A stretch of DNA of 64,000 bases from Lichenicoccus sp963693035 (GTDB lineage Bacteria; Pseudomonadota; Alphaproteobacteria; Acetobacterales; Acetobacteraceae): contig CAXMMQ010000006.1 of assembly GCA_963693035.2 (NCBI GenBank), positions 1 to 64,000 on the forward strand, read 5' to 3'. Made by a program: the position numbers and the translations under genes. The notes beneath the pieces are model-generated. The model was not told the DNA's origin. It ran no database searches and was given only the letters and a program-made list of their open reading frames with translations. Shown in pieces: positions 42,696 through 53,200 of the stretch. Position 1 is the first letter of the stretch. The number at the start of each line of letters is the position of its first letter.

Positions 42696-43636
42696 ACATC
42701 CTGCCGCCGGAGACACGACCTGATGGCCTGGTCTGGACCGCCGGGCCGATCGGGCCCGGCTGGAACTGGGCGCATTACGACTTGGTACACGCCGCGGCGC
42801 GGCATTCGATCGCGGCCCTGCACTCCCTACCCGGGGACGCCAGGGACACACTGCTGACCAGCGACGAGTCCTTCCGGCTCGACACCGAGGGCCATACCGT
42901 GTTCGGCGTGCTGCCCGGACTGGAAAACGACCTCAACGAGGACGGCTTCGTCGTGGCCGCGTGGCGCTTCGCCGTGACACCGGAGGTCCTCATCACTGCG
43001 CGTCGAACTCCGGTCTCCACCTTAGGCGACGCCTATCGTCATCTCGGACAGGGAGGCTGCGTCGACAACCCCGCGTCGCTCATCGATCACGCCGTCGGCA
43101 GTTTCACTGATGCGGTGCGCAAGCGGGTGGCAGTATTGGCAAAACAGCTCGATGACGCCGAGGACACGCTGCTGAACGCAACGGACGCACTACCGGCCGG
43201 TCTCGGCAGCGCCATCGGCAGGATACGCAGGCGCGCCACCCGGTTGAAGCGGGTCATGGCGCCGCTGGACCGCGTGTTCCACTCGGACGAGGCAGTGCTG
43301 CCGGACTGGGAAATCCAGTCGGTGTTCGAGCGCCTGCAGCGGCAGATCCATGCGGTCGCGGACGATCTGTTGGCGCTGCAGGACCGTGCCCGCTCGTTCC
43401 AGGACGAGCTGTCGTCGCGCCAGGCCGAGGACACCAATCGGCGGCTCTATATCGTCTCCATCGTGACAGCGCTGATGCTGCCGGCAACCTTCGTCACCGG
43501 CTTCTTCGGAATGAATACTGGAGGCATGTTCCTCGCCAGCACGCACGGCCATGCAGGAACGGTAGGGGCGGGCCTGATCTGCCTGCTCTCTCTCGCCGGA
43601 ATGTTCGGCTTTCTAAAGGCTCGGAAACTGCTCTGA
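42692..43636 (+). CDS. CorA/ZntB-family divalent cation transporter
   Basis: A 314-residue member of the CorA group. The soluble N-terminal domain (VFGVLPGLENDLNEDGFVVA) leads to a long coiled-coil stretch (QDRARSFQDELSSRQAEDTN) and two C-terminal membrane helices. The first carries the pore motif variant FFGMNTGGM, where CorA proteins have YGMNF. ZntB-like zinc transport is possible, but magnesium seems more likely beside PPK2, which needs it. ATG at 42692 overlaps the pstS stop, so this is the last gene of the operon. Confidence 0.85.
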   Translation: MNILPPETRPDGLVWTAGPIGPGWNWAHYDLVHAAARHSIAALHSLPGDARDTLLTSDESFRLDTEGHTVFGVLPGLENDLNEDGFVVAAWRFAVTPEVLITARRTPVSTLGDAYRHLGQGGCVDNPASLIDHAVGSFTDAVRKRVAVLAKQLDDAEDTLLNATDALPAGLGSAIGRIRRRATRLKRVMAPLDRVFHSDEAVLPDWEIQSVFERLQRQIHAVADDLLALQDRARSFQDELSSRQAEDTNRRLYIVSIVTALMLPATFVTGFFGMNTGGMFLASTHGHAGTVGAGLICLLSLAGMFGFLKARKLL

Positions 43637-43649
43637 TCGAGCGTCGGGA

Positions 43650-44637
43650 TCGGGCAGGATGACGAAATGGCCGGCCGAGGGGGTTTTCGATGAAGCGCTC
43701 CCAGGGGCCTCGATCGGAAGGAAATAGTTCCTCGCTATCGGAATAGGCGTCACGATGTCGTCGGCGCTCTGGATGATGATCACCGGTGTTGCGTATCGTG
43801 GCGGTTCGCGCCGATGATGGAATGGCCTGTTATCCAGCAATTGGTCGATGCTGGAGCCGGTGCCGCCGCCTTAGTCGAAAACATCCCGTAGCGAGCACTT
43901 CGGTGCCAGCAGGATACGCCATGGCAGGCTCGCCAGCATGTCCCTGCCGAACCTGACCACATAATGCAGCAGCCACTCGCGTTCGGTATCCTGTTCGGCC
44001 GGTGTCCGGTACGGCGGCGCCCCCAGCAAACCGAGCACCGAGAGAGCCGTGCGATCATGTGCCGCTCCCACCTTCCCCAGCAGGATACGATAGCTCGTGA
44101 TCGCGTCTTGCGTGATGTCGACCAGCTACCCGGAGCCGGCGTAACATTAGAACAGGTCAGGACGGCGCGCAGCCATACCGGTGCCGAGCAGCGTCCCCCA
44201 GGATGTCCCGTACAGGATTATCCTGGGCTGGTTCAGGCGCGCACGCAGGGAGGTGGCAACCTCGCTGCCGTCATCCACCATCCGGTCCAGCGTCAGGGCA
44301 CCACTTCCTCACGCGCCGTTCCGGCCATAGGTCTGCCGGTTCCGCGCTGGTCCCACTGCACCACGGTGAAGTCTTTCCCCCGGGGCAGGAAGATCGATCT
44401 AAGCAGGACCTAGGAGGCGCCAAGCCCGCCATGCAGGATCAGCAGGACTGGGTTCCTGTGGTTCTCGCCGCTGATCTGGATCCACTGCTCTCTCCCGCTG
44501 ATCCGCACGAACCTGCCGTCATCGATACCGCAGGCAAAGCGGACGACGAGTGACCCGGCAGCCTCGTGCTGCCGAAACGACCGATAGAAGAAGCCACCTG
44601 ACACGAGCACCAGCAGCGCAACCGTGAGGCCCAGCAC
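43650..44637 (-). pseudogene. Alpha/beta-hydrolase (S33-like), heavily frameshifted
   Basis: Minus-strand pieces in several frames reconstruct an anchored alpha/beta-hydrolase: a hydrophobic N-terminus (MLGLTVALLVLVSGGFFYRS), then GENHRNPVLLILHGGLGAS, FTVVQWDQRGTGR, the nucleophile elbow LYGTSWGTLLG, a lid (REWLLHYVVRFGRDMLASLP) and the end PRYATPVIIIQSADDIVTPIP with the catalytic acid and GHFVILP with the histidine. At least five frame breaks and stops occur, so it cannot make a full protein. The substrate of the parent is unknown; the motifs resemble proline iminopeptidase-like hydrolases. Confidence 0.75.
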
Positions 44638-44688
44638 CAGCCTCCTTGCAATTCTCCAGAGCGTGCAGCGGACTTTCCAATCCAGCCC

Positions 44689-46740
44689 CTACGCGCCCCC
44701 CAGCACCACCCGCAGCTTCTGCGCCAGCTCGTCGCGGCGATACGGCTTGTTCAGCACCGGCATGTCCTCGCCGATGGCCTTGCCCACGCCGCCGTCGCCG
44801 ACATAGCCCGATGTCAGCAGGACCTTAAGCCCCGGCCGCAACTGCTGCGCCTCGACCGCAAGCTGCGCGCCGTTCATGCCGCCGGGCATCACCACGTCGG
44901 AGAACAGGATGTCGATGCGTTCCGAACCACGCAGATGTTCCAGTGCCTCACGGGCGTTGCGCGACACCACGACCTTGTAGCGCAGCTCCTCAAGACTCTC
45001 GACCGCCATGCCGAGCACCTGCTCGTCATCCTCGACCAGCAGCACGGTATCGCCGACCGAGGCGCGGCGCAGCGGCACCATGCTGGTGGTGGCATGACGC
45101 TCCTCGGCGGCCGCATCCTCCGAGCGCGGGAAATACAGCCCGACGCTGGTGCCCTGTCCCGGCATGCTGTCGATGATGACGTCGCCGCCGACACTGCGCA
45201 TGAAGCCATAGACCTGGCTCAGGCCAAGGCCGGAGCCGCGGCCGACCTCCTTGGTGGTGAAGAACGGCTCGAATACCCGCTTCAGCGTCTCGGGCTCGAG
45301 GCCGGTGCCGGTGTCGCTCACGCAGACCAGCACATACGGCCCGGGTGCGATGCCGCGCTCGGCGACCGCCTCAGTCGCCAGGTGCACGCTGCGGCATGCC
45401 AGGCGGATCGTGCCGCCGGACGGCATCGCGTCGCGGGCATTGACGATCAGGTTAAGCACCGCGGACTCGAACTGCGCCGGATCGACACGCACCGGATCGA
45501 CCGCCGGGTCGAGATCGACCCGCAGCTCGATGGACTCGCCGACGGCGCGCTGCGCGAGCGCCCGGAACTCGAGCAGCAGCCGGTTCGGATTGAGCGTCTC
45601 CGGGCGCGACATCTGCCGACGCGAGAACGCCAGCAACTGCTGCGTCAACTGCTCGCCACGACGCGCCGCGGTCATCGCCGCCTCCGCCAGCCGCACAACC
45701 CGGTCGGTGCGCTCCGGACGCCGGATCATCATGTCGAGGCCGCCGACGATCACGGTCAGCAGGTTGTTGAAGTCGTGCGCGACGCCGCCGGTGAGCTGTC
45801 CGATCGCCTCCATCTTCTGCGCCTGGTGCAGCGCATCCTCGGTGCGTCGTCGATCGGTGGTGTCCATGACGATGCCGGCCATGCGCACCGGCTCGTCGCC
45901 AGGCGCATATTCGACCCGGCCGCGCACATCGATCCAGCGCACGGCGCGGTCGCTGCGGGTGATGCGGCACGCCAGTTCCAGTGTCCCGCTGCGCACCGCC
46001 TTGTCGAAAGCGCCTGCGACCAGGTCGCGATCTTCCTCCACGACATGGCGCAGGAACTCGGATCGGCCCCAGGGCTGCGGCGCGGCGCCATCGCCCGGCG
46101 AACCGGGTTCCGCGTCGAGGCCGAAGATGCGGTCGTGACGCAGCGAGCGGCGGGCGTTGTCGGTGCGCAGGTCGAGATCCCACGATCCCATGCCGGCGCT
46201 ATCGAGCGCGAAGGCCAGCGTCTCGCGTGCCGCCTCGAGCTCGCCGGTGCGCTCGCGTACGCGCAGTTCGAGCGTTTCGTTGAGTTGCCGCAGGGCGGTC
46301 TCGCTCTGCTCGCGTCCGAGCAGCAGGTCGCGCGTCTGGTACTGGCGTCGACGCGCCCGCAGCGCCGAGCCGACGGCACTGGTGAGGGTTTCCGCATTGA
46401 TCGGCCGCTCGAGCAGCACGACGTTGCCGAGCTGTCCGAGGATGGTGGCGGCGGAGGCCGAGCGCGGCCCGGTCTGGCGCGTGGCCAGCACGATGAATGG
46501 CAGGTCCGACCATGGAAGCTGCCCGGCGATCCAGTCGAGCACCGGCCGCAGGTCCGCCCCGATCAGCGTCTCCTCGGTCACCACGGCTCCGCCGATCTCG
46601 CCGTCGAAGCTGGCGTGCAGGCCGGCCAGATCGTTGCACACCACGACCTCGACGTCGCCGCGCCGCAGCACCTGGGCGATGATGCCGGCATCGCGCCCGC
46701 GCGGAGCCAGGATGGAGACGTGCTGCGGCACCGCGATCAC
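44689..46740 (-). CDS. Hybrid histidine kinase (REC-like, PAS, HisKA, HATPase, REC)
   Basis: A 683-residue cytoplasmic kinase. The N-terminal 140 residues resemble a receiver lacking clear phospho-site geometry. A PAS domain follows (FALDSAGMGSWDLDLRTDNA). HisKA carries His322 (IGQLTGGVAHDFNN), the HATPase shows LNLIVNARDAMPSGG and GRGSGLGLSQVYGF, and the C-terminal receiver has its acceptor at Asp615 (ILFSDVVMPGG). There is no membrane span. Its ATG overlaps the stop of the KaiC-like gene upstream, so the two are coupled and probably act together. The C-terminal receiver suggests phosphorelay or feedback. Confidence 0.94.
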   Translation of the reverse strand: MIAVPQHVSILAPRGRDAGIIAQVLRRGDVEVVVCNDLAGLHASFDGEIGGAVVTEETLIGADLRPVLDWIAGQLPWSDLPFIVLATRQTGPRSASAATILGQLGNVVLLERPINAETLTSAVGSALRARRRQYQTRDLLLGREQSETALRQLNETLELRVRERTGELEAARETLAFALDSAGMGSWDLDLRTDNARRSLRHDRIFGLDAEPGSPGDGAAPQPWGRSEFLRHVVEEDRDLVAGAFDKAVRSGTLELACRITRSDRAVRWIDVRGRVEYAPGDEPVRMAGIVMDTTDRRRTEDALHQAQKMEAIGQLTGGVAHDFNNLLTVIVGGLDMMIRRPERTDRVVRLAEAAMTAARRGEQLTQQLLAFSRRQMSRPETLNPNRLLLEFRALAQRAVGESIELRVDLDPAVDPVRVDPAQFESAVLNLIVNARDAMPSGGTIRLACRSVHLATEAVAERGIAPGPYVLVCVSDTGTGLEPETLKRVFEPFFTTKEVGRGSGLGLSQVYGFMRSVGGDVIIDSMPGQGTSVGLYFPRSEDAAAEERHATTSMVPLRRASVGDTVLLVEDDEQVLGMAVESLEELRYKVVVSRNAREALEHLRGSERIDILFSDVVMPGGMNGAQLAVEAQQLRPGLKVLLTSGYVGDGGVGKAIGEDMPVLNKPYRRDELAQKLRVVLGGA

Positions 46741-48260
46741 TCCGCCACGCCCGTCGGCCGACCCGGCGTCGGGGTGAGCAGCTCGAAATTCCCCTTGTAG
46801 GAGGGCAGCCCGCTCAGCACGCCATCGAAGTCACGCAGCGCCTCGCCGACCTGCAGGCCCTCGGGACCGAGCTTGAACTCACGGATCGTGCGCTCGTGCG
46901 CGCTGGTGCGGCTCTTGACCGCGGAGACCGCAGTGCGGACCTCGCCACGCGCCTCGAAGAAGCGGAACAGCAGGATGGTGTCGCTGAGATAGCTGAGGTC
47001 TAGATCCGAGCGCACCTCGCCCACCAGGCCATGCTGCCCGAGGATCAGCAGCGTGTTGATACCCTGCTGGTTCAGGTAGTTCAGCAACTCGTGCATCTGC
47101 AGCAGCAGGTAATGCTCGCCCGGCATCGCATGCAGGTAGGCGTTTAGGCTGTCCACCACGATAAAGGTCGAGCCGGCGACCTCCACCGCGTCGCGGACAC
47201 GCGAGGCGAACTCGCCAGGCGACAGCTCGGCCGGGTCGATCTGGTGGATGCTGAGCCGGCCGTCGCGAAGATGCGGCTGCAGGTCCATCCCAAGCGCCGC
47301 ACTGCGGGCCAGCAGGGTGGCGATGCCCTCGTCGAACAGGTAATACGTCGCGCGCTCGCCGCGGCACAGCGCCGCCAGCATGCAGTTCACCGCCGTCGTG
47401 GTCTTGCCGACCCCCGACGGGCCGCTAAGCAGCGTGTTGGTGCCAGCCATCAGGCCGCCGCCCAGCAATGCGTCGAGGCCGGCATTGCCGCTGGAGACGT
47501 GCCTGACGTCGAATTCGCGATGATGTTCGTTGGCGACCAGGCGCGGAAACAGCCGCAGGCCGCCGGTATCGAGCACGAAGTCGTGGTAGCCGCCGCGGAA
47601 CTTGATGCCGCGCATCTTGACCACGCGCAGGCGACGCCGCTCGGCCCCGAAATCGCGCGGTGCCTGCTCGAGCGAGACCACGCCGTGCGCGATGCTGTGC
47701 AGTTGCAGGTCGGTGGGCTCCGAGGTGCGGTCGTCGAGCAGCAGGACGGTGCATTGCCGGCTGGCGAAGAAGTGCTTGAAGGCGAGGATCTGGCGCCGGT
47801 AGCGCAGCGGGTTCTGCGCTAGCAGGCGCATCTCGGAGAGGCTGTCGAACACCACCCGTGCGGGCCGCAATTCCTCGACGCGCTGCATGACCTCGCGCGT
47901 GGTCTCGCCCAGCTCCACCTCGGAGGGATGCAGGATCGACTGCTCGCGGTCGGGATCGAGGCCGATCTCCCCGACCATCTCGAACAGGGTCAGTGCGTCG
48001 AGCGACCAGCCATGGCTCGCGGCCACCGCGCGAAGCTCGTCGGCCGTTTCCGACAAGGTGATGTAGAGGCCACGCTCGCCGCGGCGCGCGCCCTCGAGGA
48101 GGAACTGCAGGCTCAGCGTGGTCTTGCCGGTTCCGGGCGTGCCTTCGACCAGGTAGACGCGGTCCTTGGTCAGCCCGCCGCCGAGAATATCATCGAGTCC
48201 ATCGACGCCGGTCGCAGCGCGGAACGCGCCGGGAAAACCGTTCGGAGAGGTTTCGACCAT
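46737..48260 (-). CDS. KaiC-like double RecA-domain ATPase
   Basis: A 507-residue protein with two RecA-like ATPase domains, as in the clock protein KaiC. The Walker A motifs are GTPGTGKTT (residues 40-48) and GPSGVGKTTT (around Lys286). Each domain opens with a KaiC-type GLDDILGGGL or GLDALLGGGL loop. KaiC homologues outside cyanobacteria usually sit beside histidine kinases, as here, where the kinase overlaps by four bases. No kaiB or kaiA is present, so a clock is not implied. A stress or signalling switch is more likely. ATG at 48260. Confidence 0.93.
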   Translation of the reverse strand: MVETSPNGFPGAFRAATGVDGLDDILGGGLTKDRVYLVEGTPGTGKTTLSLQFLLEGARRGERGLYITLSETADELRAVAASHGWSLDALTLFEMVGEIGLDPDREQSILHPSEVELGETTREVMQRVEELRPARVVFDSLSEMRLLAQNPLRYRRQILAFKHFFASRQCTVLLLDDRTSEPTDLQLHSIAHGVVSLEQAPRDFGAERRRLRVVKMRGIKFRGGYHDFVLDTGGLRLFPRLVANEHHREFDVRHVSSGNAGLDALLGGGLMAGTNTLLSGPSGVGKTTTAVNCMLAALCRGERATYYLFDEGIATLLARSAALGMDLQPHLRDGRLSIHQIDPAELSPGEFASRVRDAVEVAGSTFIVVDSLNAYLHAMPGEHYLLLQMHELLNYLNQQGINTLLILGQHGLVGEVRSDLDLSYLSDTILLFRFFEARGEVRTAVSAVKSRTSAHERTIREFKLGPEGLQVGEALRDFDGVLSGLPSYKGNFELLTPTPGRPTGVAE

Positions 48261-48350
48261 TGTTCATCCGTGGCTTGCGGCGGCAGCGTCCCCGACCATA
48301 AGCCCCCACCCTTCAACAGGGTTGCCACTGGTAAGCCGGGGTCGACGCAT

Positions 48351-49145
48351 TCAGCCCTTGCTCTTGATCCACCACTTCACCGGCTTCGGCTCACGCAAGC
48401 TGACGCGTGGCGTGGCCTGCTGGCGACGGACCTTCGGCACCCTGCCCGCAGCCTGCCTTTCGGGAGCCTGGCGTTCGGGAGCCTCGCGCTCGGCAGCCTG
48501 GCGCTCGGATTGGGCGATCGTATCGAGCGGCGTCGTGGCAGGCTCGATCGCCAGAGCCGCGGTTGGAGAAGCCCCGGTGGTGGAACCATGGGCGCGCCCG
48601 GCCAGCAGAAGCGCCGCCTCGTCCTGCGCCGCCCGGGCCGCCGATCGTGACTCGTTGAGGTCGAGTTCCAGGTGCGCAAGGCGCGTCTGCAGGCCCTGCA
48701 GGGCGAGCCGGGTCTCGGTCAACGCCCGCTCGGCCTCCTCGCGGACGCGCCGCTCGCGCACCACTTCGTCGCGCAGCGCATCGAGCGCCGACCGGCCCTG
48801 GTCACCACCATCGTGATGCCCCGGCCGGTCGCGCCCGGCATATTCCACGACGACATCGCCATCCTGGACGAAGGCCGGCCGCTTGAGCTTGTGCATCGGC
48901 GCCGCCGAGGTGCGGCGCTGGCTGCCATTCTGGCCGATAGTGTGGCCGCCATGGTGGTTGCCGCCGCTCTGGCGGAACGGGTCCAGCGGTTCGCGGCCCT
49001 GATCCGGACTGCGCTCCTCTGCGGGATCAGGGCTGGCGCCGCGGCCGAGACGGGCCAGGGCCTGGCGGACGCCCTCCTCGGACAAAGCAGTTTCGGACGA
49101 AGCGTCTTCGGGGGATGTGCCGCGCAAGACAAGCTTATCAGGCAA
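48351..49145 (-). CDS. Hypothetical coiled-coil protein
   Basis: A 264-residue protein from a TTG at 49145. The first half is rich in charged and polar residues (ASPDPAEERSPDQGREPLDP; then a Gly/His patch GNHHGGH). The middle predicts a coiled coil (RREEVVRERR-like stretch, ALTETRLALQGLQTRLAHLE). The end has repeats of APERQ and a basic tail (PKPVKWWIKSKG). There is no signal peptide. The family is not recognised. The KaiC-like gene lies 90 bases downstream on the same strand. The 203 bases upstream (49146-49348) hold nothing I can name. Confidence 0.6.
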   Translation of the reverse strand: MPDKLVLRGTSPEDASSETALSEEGVRQALARLGRGASPDPAEERSPDQGREPLDPFRQSGGNHHGGHTIGQNGSQRRTSAAPMHKLKRPAFVQDGDVVVEYAGRDRPGHHDGGDQGRSALDALRDEVVRERRVREEAERALTETRLALQGLQTRLAHLELDLNESRSAARAAQDEAALLLAGRAHGSTTGASPTAALAIEPATTPLDTIAQSERQAAEREAPERQAPERQAAGRVPKVRRQQATPRVSLREPKPVKWWIKSKG

Positions 49146-49348
49146 GCTGGATCCTATCGAACTTGAACAAAAACATAGAATTCATCCCGACCAGCGGCAC
49201 GCTTCCGCGGTCCCGGGTCCCACGCTGGCGGACAACCCTGAACCACATCACGTTCGCGTTGCGGACGAATACTTGCTGGATAGCAGCATTCTACCGCAAG
49301 GACAACAACACCTCCCGCGAGTCCCGATCAGGGCCACCCGCCATGGCG

Positions 49349-50161
49349 TCATGGACGACGGACCGGGATCGAGGGCGCCTCGATCAGCCGGCGGTAGAGG
49401 TGCCACGTCGCGTGCCCGAGCACCGGGATCACCACCGCGAGCCCGACGAACAGCAGCAATCCGCCGATGGCCAGCGAGACGGCGACGATCAGCCCCCACA
49501 ACAGCATCATCGCCGGATTGCGCGCCATCGCGGCCAGCGAGGTCCGGATCGCGGTCGCGACGTCGACGTTACGGTCAAGTATCATCGGAAACGACACCAC
49601 GCTGATCGACAGCGTCAGGATCGCGAACAGCAGTCCCATGAGATTACCTAGCAAGATCAGAACGATGCCGGCGCCGCTGACCATCTGGTAGATCATCTCC
49701 GACAGCGAGTTCATGCTGTCTTCGTCGAACAGGGCTGTATAGATCGACCGCGCGACCGCCATCCACAGCACGAAAATAACCAGAAGCACCAGTGCCATCT
49801 GCACGATGTGCGGCAGCGACTTCGATTGCAGCACCGCAAAGGCGTCACGCCACGACACCGGCAGGTTGCGCTCGCGCCGCCGGCTGATCTCGTACATCCC
49901 GAGGGCCGCCACCGGGCCGACCAGGGCGAAGCCGGTCACCATCGGGTAGAACAGCGGCAGCACGCGGTAGCCGGCGGTGAGCTTGGCGGCGAGGATCGCG
50001 ACCACCGGATAGATCACGCAGATGAAGGCGAGCTGTGTTGGCACCTGGCGAAAATCGTCGAAGCCGTCGCGCAAGGCTGCAATCAGGTCGGCGGGAGAGA
50101 TGCGCCGGATGACGATGGAAGCCGGTAGCCGCTCACGCCGCGCAGTCAGGGAAACACCCAT
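49349..50161 (-). CDS. DUF2189 family integral membrane protein
   Basis: A 270-residue inner-membrane protein with about six helices. It begins IRRISPADLIAALRDGFDDF, a typical DUF2189 opening, then VIYPVVAILAAKLTAGYRVL and the motif FALVGPVAALGMYEISRRRE. Later helices include LLWGLIVAVSLAIGGLLLFV and the end HATWHLYRRLIEAP. The family occurs widely in alphaproteobacteria. It has no assigned function, though neighbourhood to respiratory genes has been seen in some species. No such neighbour is here. The cobN gene lies 66 bases downstream on the same strand. Confidence 0.88.
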   Translation of the reverse strand: MGVSLTARRERLPASIVIRRISPADLIAALRDGFDDFRQVPTQLAFICVIYPVVAILAAKLTAGYRVLPLFYPMVTGFALVGPVAALGMYEISRRRERNLPVSWRDAFAVLQSKSLPHIVQMALVLLVIFVLWMAVARSIYTALFDEDSMNSLSEMIYQMVSGAGIVLILLGNLMGLLFAILTLSISVVSFPMILDRNVDVATAIRTSLAAMARNPAMMLLWGLIVAVSLAIGGLLLFVGLAVVIPVLGHATWHLYRRLIEAPSIPVRRP

Positions 50162-50227
50162 CGGCCCCTCCGCAGTCGACTGGAAAAGGCTCCCGGGCCC
50201 GCGGCCCGAGAAGCCAACGGCGCGACG

Positions 50228-53200
50228 CTAGCATCGTTCCGTATCGGCTCCAAAGCCGTCTGCCTCGCAACCGGGCCACAGCTTATCGATCACCGTGTTG
50301 GCGCGCGGCTGCCAGAGCCCGCGGGCGATCGCATCGCGAAAACGCGCCCGCATGTCGCGCCAGGCCTCGGGGTTGCTGCGGCGCAGGAACCCGTCGATCG
50401 CGGGATCGGCCAGCGTGGCGGCGAACACCAGCTCGTACTGGCGGTCGAGCCGCTCCGGCAGCGTGCGCCCGAAGGCGTGCAGCCCGGCGACGCCACGGGC
50501 GATCTCGGCGCCGCCGCGATAGCCGTGCCGCATCATGCCGGCGATCCAGTCCGGGTTGGCCAGCCGGCCGCGCACGATGCGCGCCACCTCCTCGGCGACG
50601 TGGCGCAGCCTGGGCGCGTCCGCCCGGCTGCTGTCGGCGTGATAGAGCGCAGGGGACGCCCCCAGCAGCGCCGCCGCCGCCGCATAGCCGCCCTCGTGCG
50701 CCGCATAGTCCGGGCTGTCGAGCAGGTCGGTCTCGGCATGGTCCTGCTGGTGCAGCAGCGCCTGGCTGGCGGCGATGCGGGCGGCGAAGCCGGCGGCGTC
50801 GGGACGGCCGGATCCCACCGAGGCGCCGGCATAGGCGGTCGAGGAGGCGTCGAGATAGGCCTGTCCGATGGCAGCAGCGCCGGCCTCCCCGAGCAGCGTT
50901 CCGGTGCCGGCGCCGTAGGCTCCCGCGGCGGGGCCGAAGATGCGGGCCGGCGCCGGATCGCCGAGAGCCGCCAGCGGGTTGAACTCGGCGCTCTCGCCGC
51001 GCGACGCCACCGCCCGCACCGCCTCGTCGAACAGCAGGATCTGGGCCTCGAAGCTGTCCCGGAACAGGCCCGAGATGCGCAGCGTCACATCGACGCGCGG
51101 GCGGTCGAGCAGCGCCAGCGGCAGGATGTCGATGCCGGTGACCCGTCCCGACGCCTCGTCCCAGAGCGGTCTGGCCCCGATCAGCACCAGGGCGAGTGCC
51201 AGGTCCTCGCCGCCGGTGCGCAGCGTGGTGCTGCCCCAGAGATCGATCACCAGCGCGGACAGTTCCTCGCCATTGTCGCGGCGGTGCCGCTCGAGCAACA
51301 GCGCCGCCATCCGCTCGCCCAGCACCATCGCCCCCGGCGTCGGCACCGCGCGCGGATCGACCGCGAACAGGTTGCGTCCGGTCGGCAGCACGTCGAGCCG
51401 GCCGCGGCTCGGCGCGCCCGCCGGCCCTGCCGGGATGAAGCGCCCGTCGAGTGCCGCCAGCAGGGACGCCGCCTCGCCCGGGCCCGAGGCTGCGACAGCC
51501 GCCTCGAGTTGCGCCGGGTCGGCCGCCGGGTTGCCTTCGAGCAGGCCACGGCACATCGCCTGCACCGAGGCGGGCGCTTCGCCAAACACGTGCAGCCCGT
51601 CGCGTATCTGCAGGTCCTTCACGTCGCACAGCCAGGCATCGAGCCGGGCCAGCGCCTGGTCGTCGTCGGCCTCGCGGTCGGCGCCGCTCTCGGCGAGCAG
51701 CCCGAGATCGCCGGCGCGGGTCAGGATCTCGCCGCGGAGCATGGCGCCGCGCCTGCGGTCGAGACCGTCGGCGGCGGCATAGTCGTCGATCAGCCGCTCC
51801 AGGGCGCGCGCCGCGTCGCCGGTGCGGGCTGCCGTCATCGGCGGCGTGAGATGGCCGATGCACACCGCGCCGAGCCGCCGGCGCGCCACCGCGGCCTCGC
51901 CGGGATTGTTCACGATGAACGGGTAGATCACCGGCAGGCCGCGCAGCAGCGCCGCCGGCCAGCAGGTTGCCGACAACGCCGCCGCCTTGCCCGGCAGCCA
52001 TTCGAGGGTGCCGTGGGTGCCGAGATGCACGATCGCGTGCGCCCCGACCGTCAGCCGCAGCCACAGCATGAAGGCGACATAGGCGTGCCGCGGCGGCATG
52101 TCGGCAGCGTGGTAGCCGCCGCGACGGTCGCCGGTGCTGCCACGATCCGGCTGCACCGCGACGATGACATTGCCGAGCCGCAGGTGACGCAGCCGGAAGC
52201 TCCCATCGGCGCAGGCCGGATCGTCCTCCGGTGCGCCCCAGGCGGCGTCGAGCGCCTGGTTCAGCGTGTCCGGCAAGCTCATGCGCAGAACAGCATAGTC
52301 GGCAAGCGCGAGGAACCGCACCGGCTCCGCATGACACAGCGCGAACGCCAGCCAGGCGGCATCGGCCGGGCGCGGCACCGCGTAGGCTGCATCACGCAGG
52401 CGCCCGAGGATCGATTGCAGGCTGGCGAAGCTGTCCAACCCGACCGCATGCGCCTGCTGGCCGCCGATGCCCGGATAATCCGACAGCATGATCGCGATGC
52501 GCCGCCCGGCGGCATCACTGACAGCGAGCCGAGCCCAGCCGGCGGCGCGGTCGGCGGCGAGTGCGATGCCATCGGCGTCCGGACGGTTGATCATGCGGCC
52601 GGTGCCGGGCTCAGCGCCTGCCTCGGCTGCCTTGAACGAGATCGCGCCGGTGAGCAGCCTGCCATCGAGTTCCGGCAGCACCACCTGCATGGCGAGATCG
52701 GTCTGCGACAGCCCGCGGCTGCTCGCCAGCCACGCCTCGCGCGCGCCGACCGCGAGCACGACCTGCAGCACCGGCACTCCGGCACGATCCAGCGGCGACG
52801 TTCCCAGTATGGCGTCCCTGGCCGAGAATGCGGTGGCGCTCAGGATCACCCCGGGCCGCCAGTCCAGCAGCCGCGACTGGACAAAGGCCGCCGCCTCGGA
52901 CTGCTTGAGGCTGCTGGCGTAGAGGGCGCGCACCGACAGGCCGCGCGCCTGCAATGCCGCGGCGAGCGCCAGCACCGCGTGCGTGTCGCCGGAGGCGAGA
53001 TGCGAGCGGTAGAACAGGATCACCGCAAGCGGCGCATCCGGTTGACCCGGGTTTTGCGGCACGTCGGGCAGCGGCCACTCGCCGGCCTCCGGCAGCGGCT
53101 CCGGCCCGGCGCCGTCATCCGGTCCGAGGCCGGCGAGATGCGCCGCCAGCGCCAGTGAAGCGGCCGCATTGCGCGGGCCGCCCTGGCGCAGGAACCCGTC

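Noticed and set aside
44689..48260. A full Kai circadian clock
   Set aside because: Only a KaiC homologue is present. Without KaiA or KaiB, and with a kinase partner, a clock cannot be claimed.
50477..53158. 893-codon plus-strand ORF
   Set aside because: Antisense shadow of cobN with composition typical of a reversed high-GC frame.
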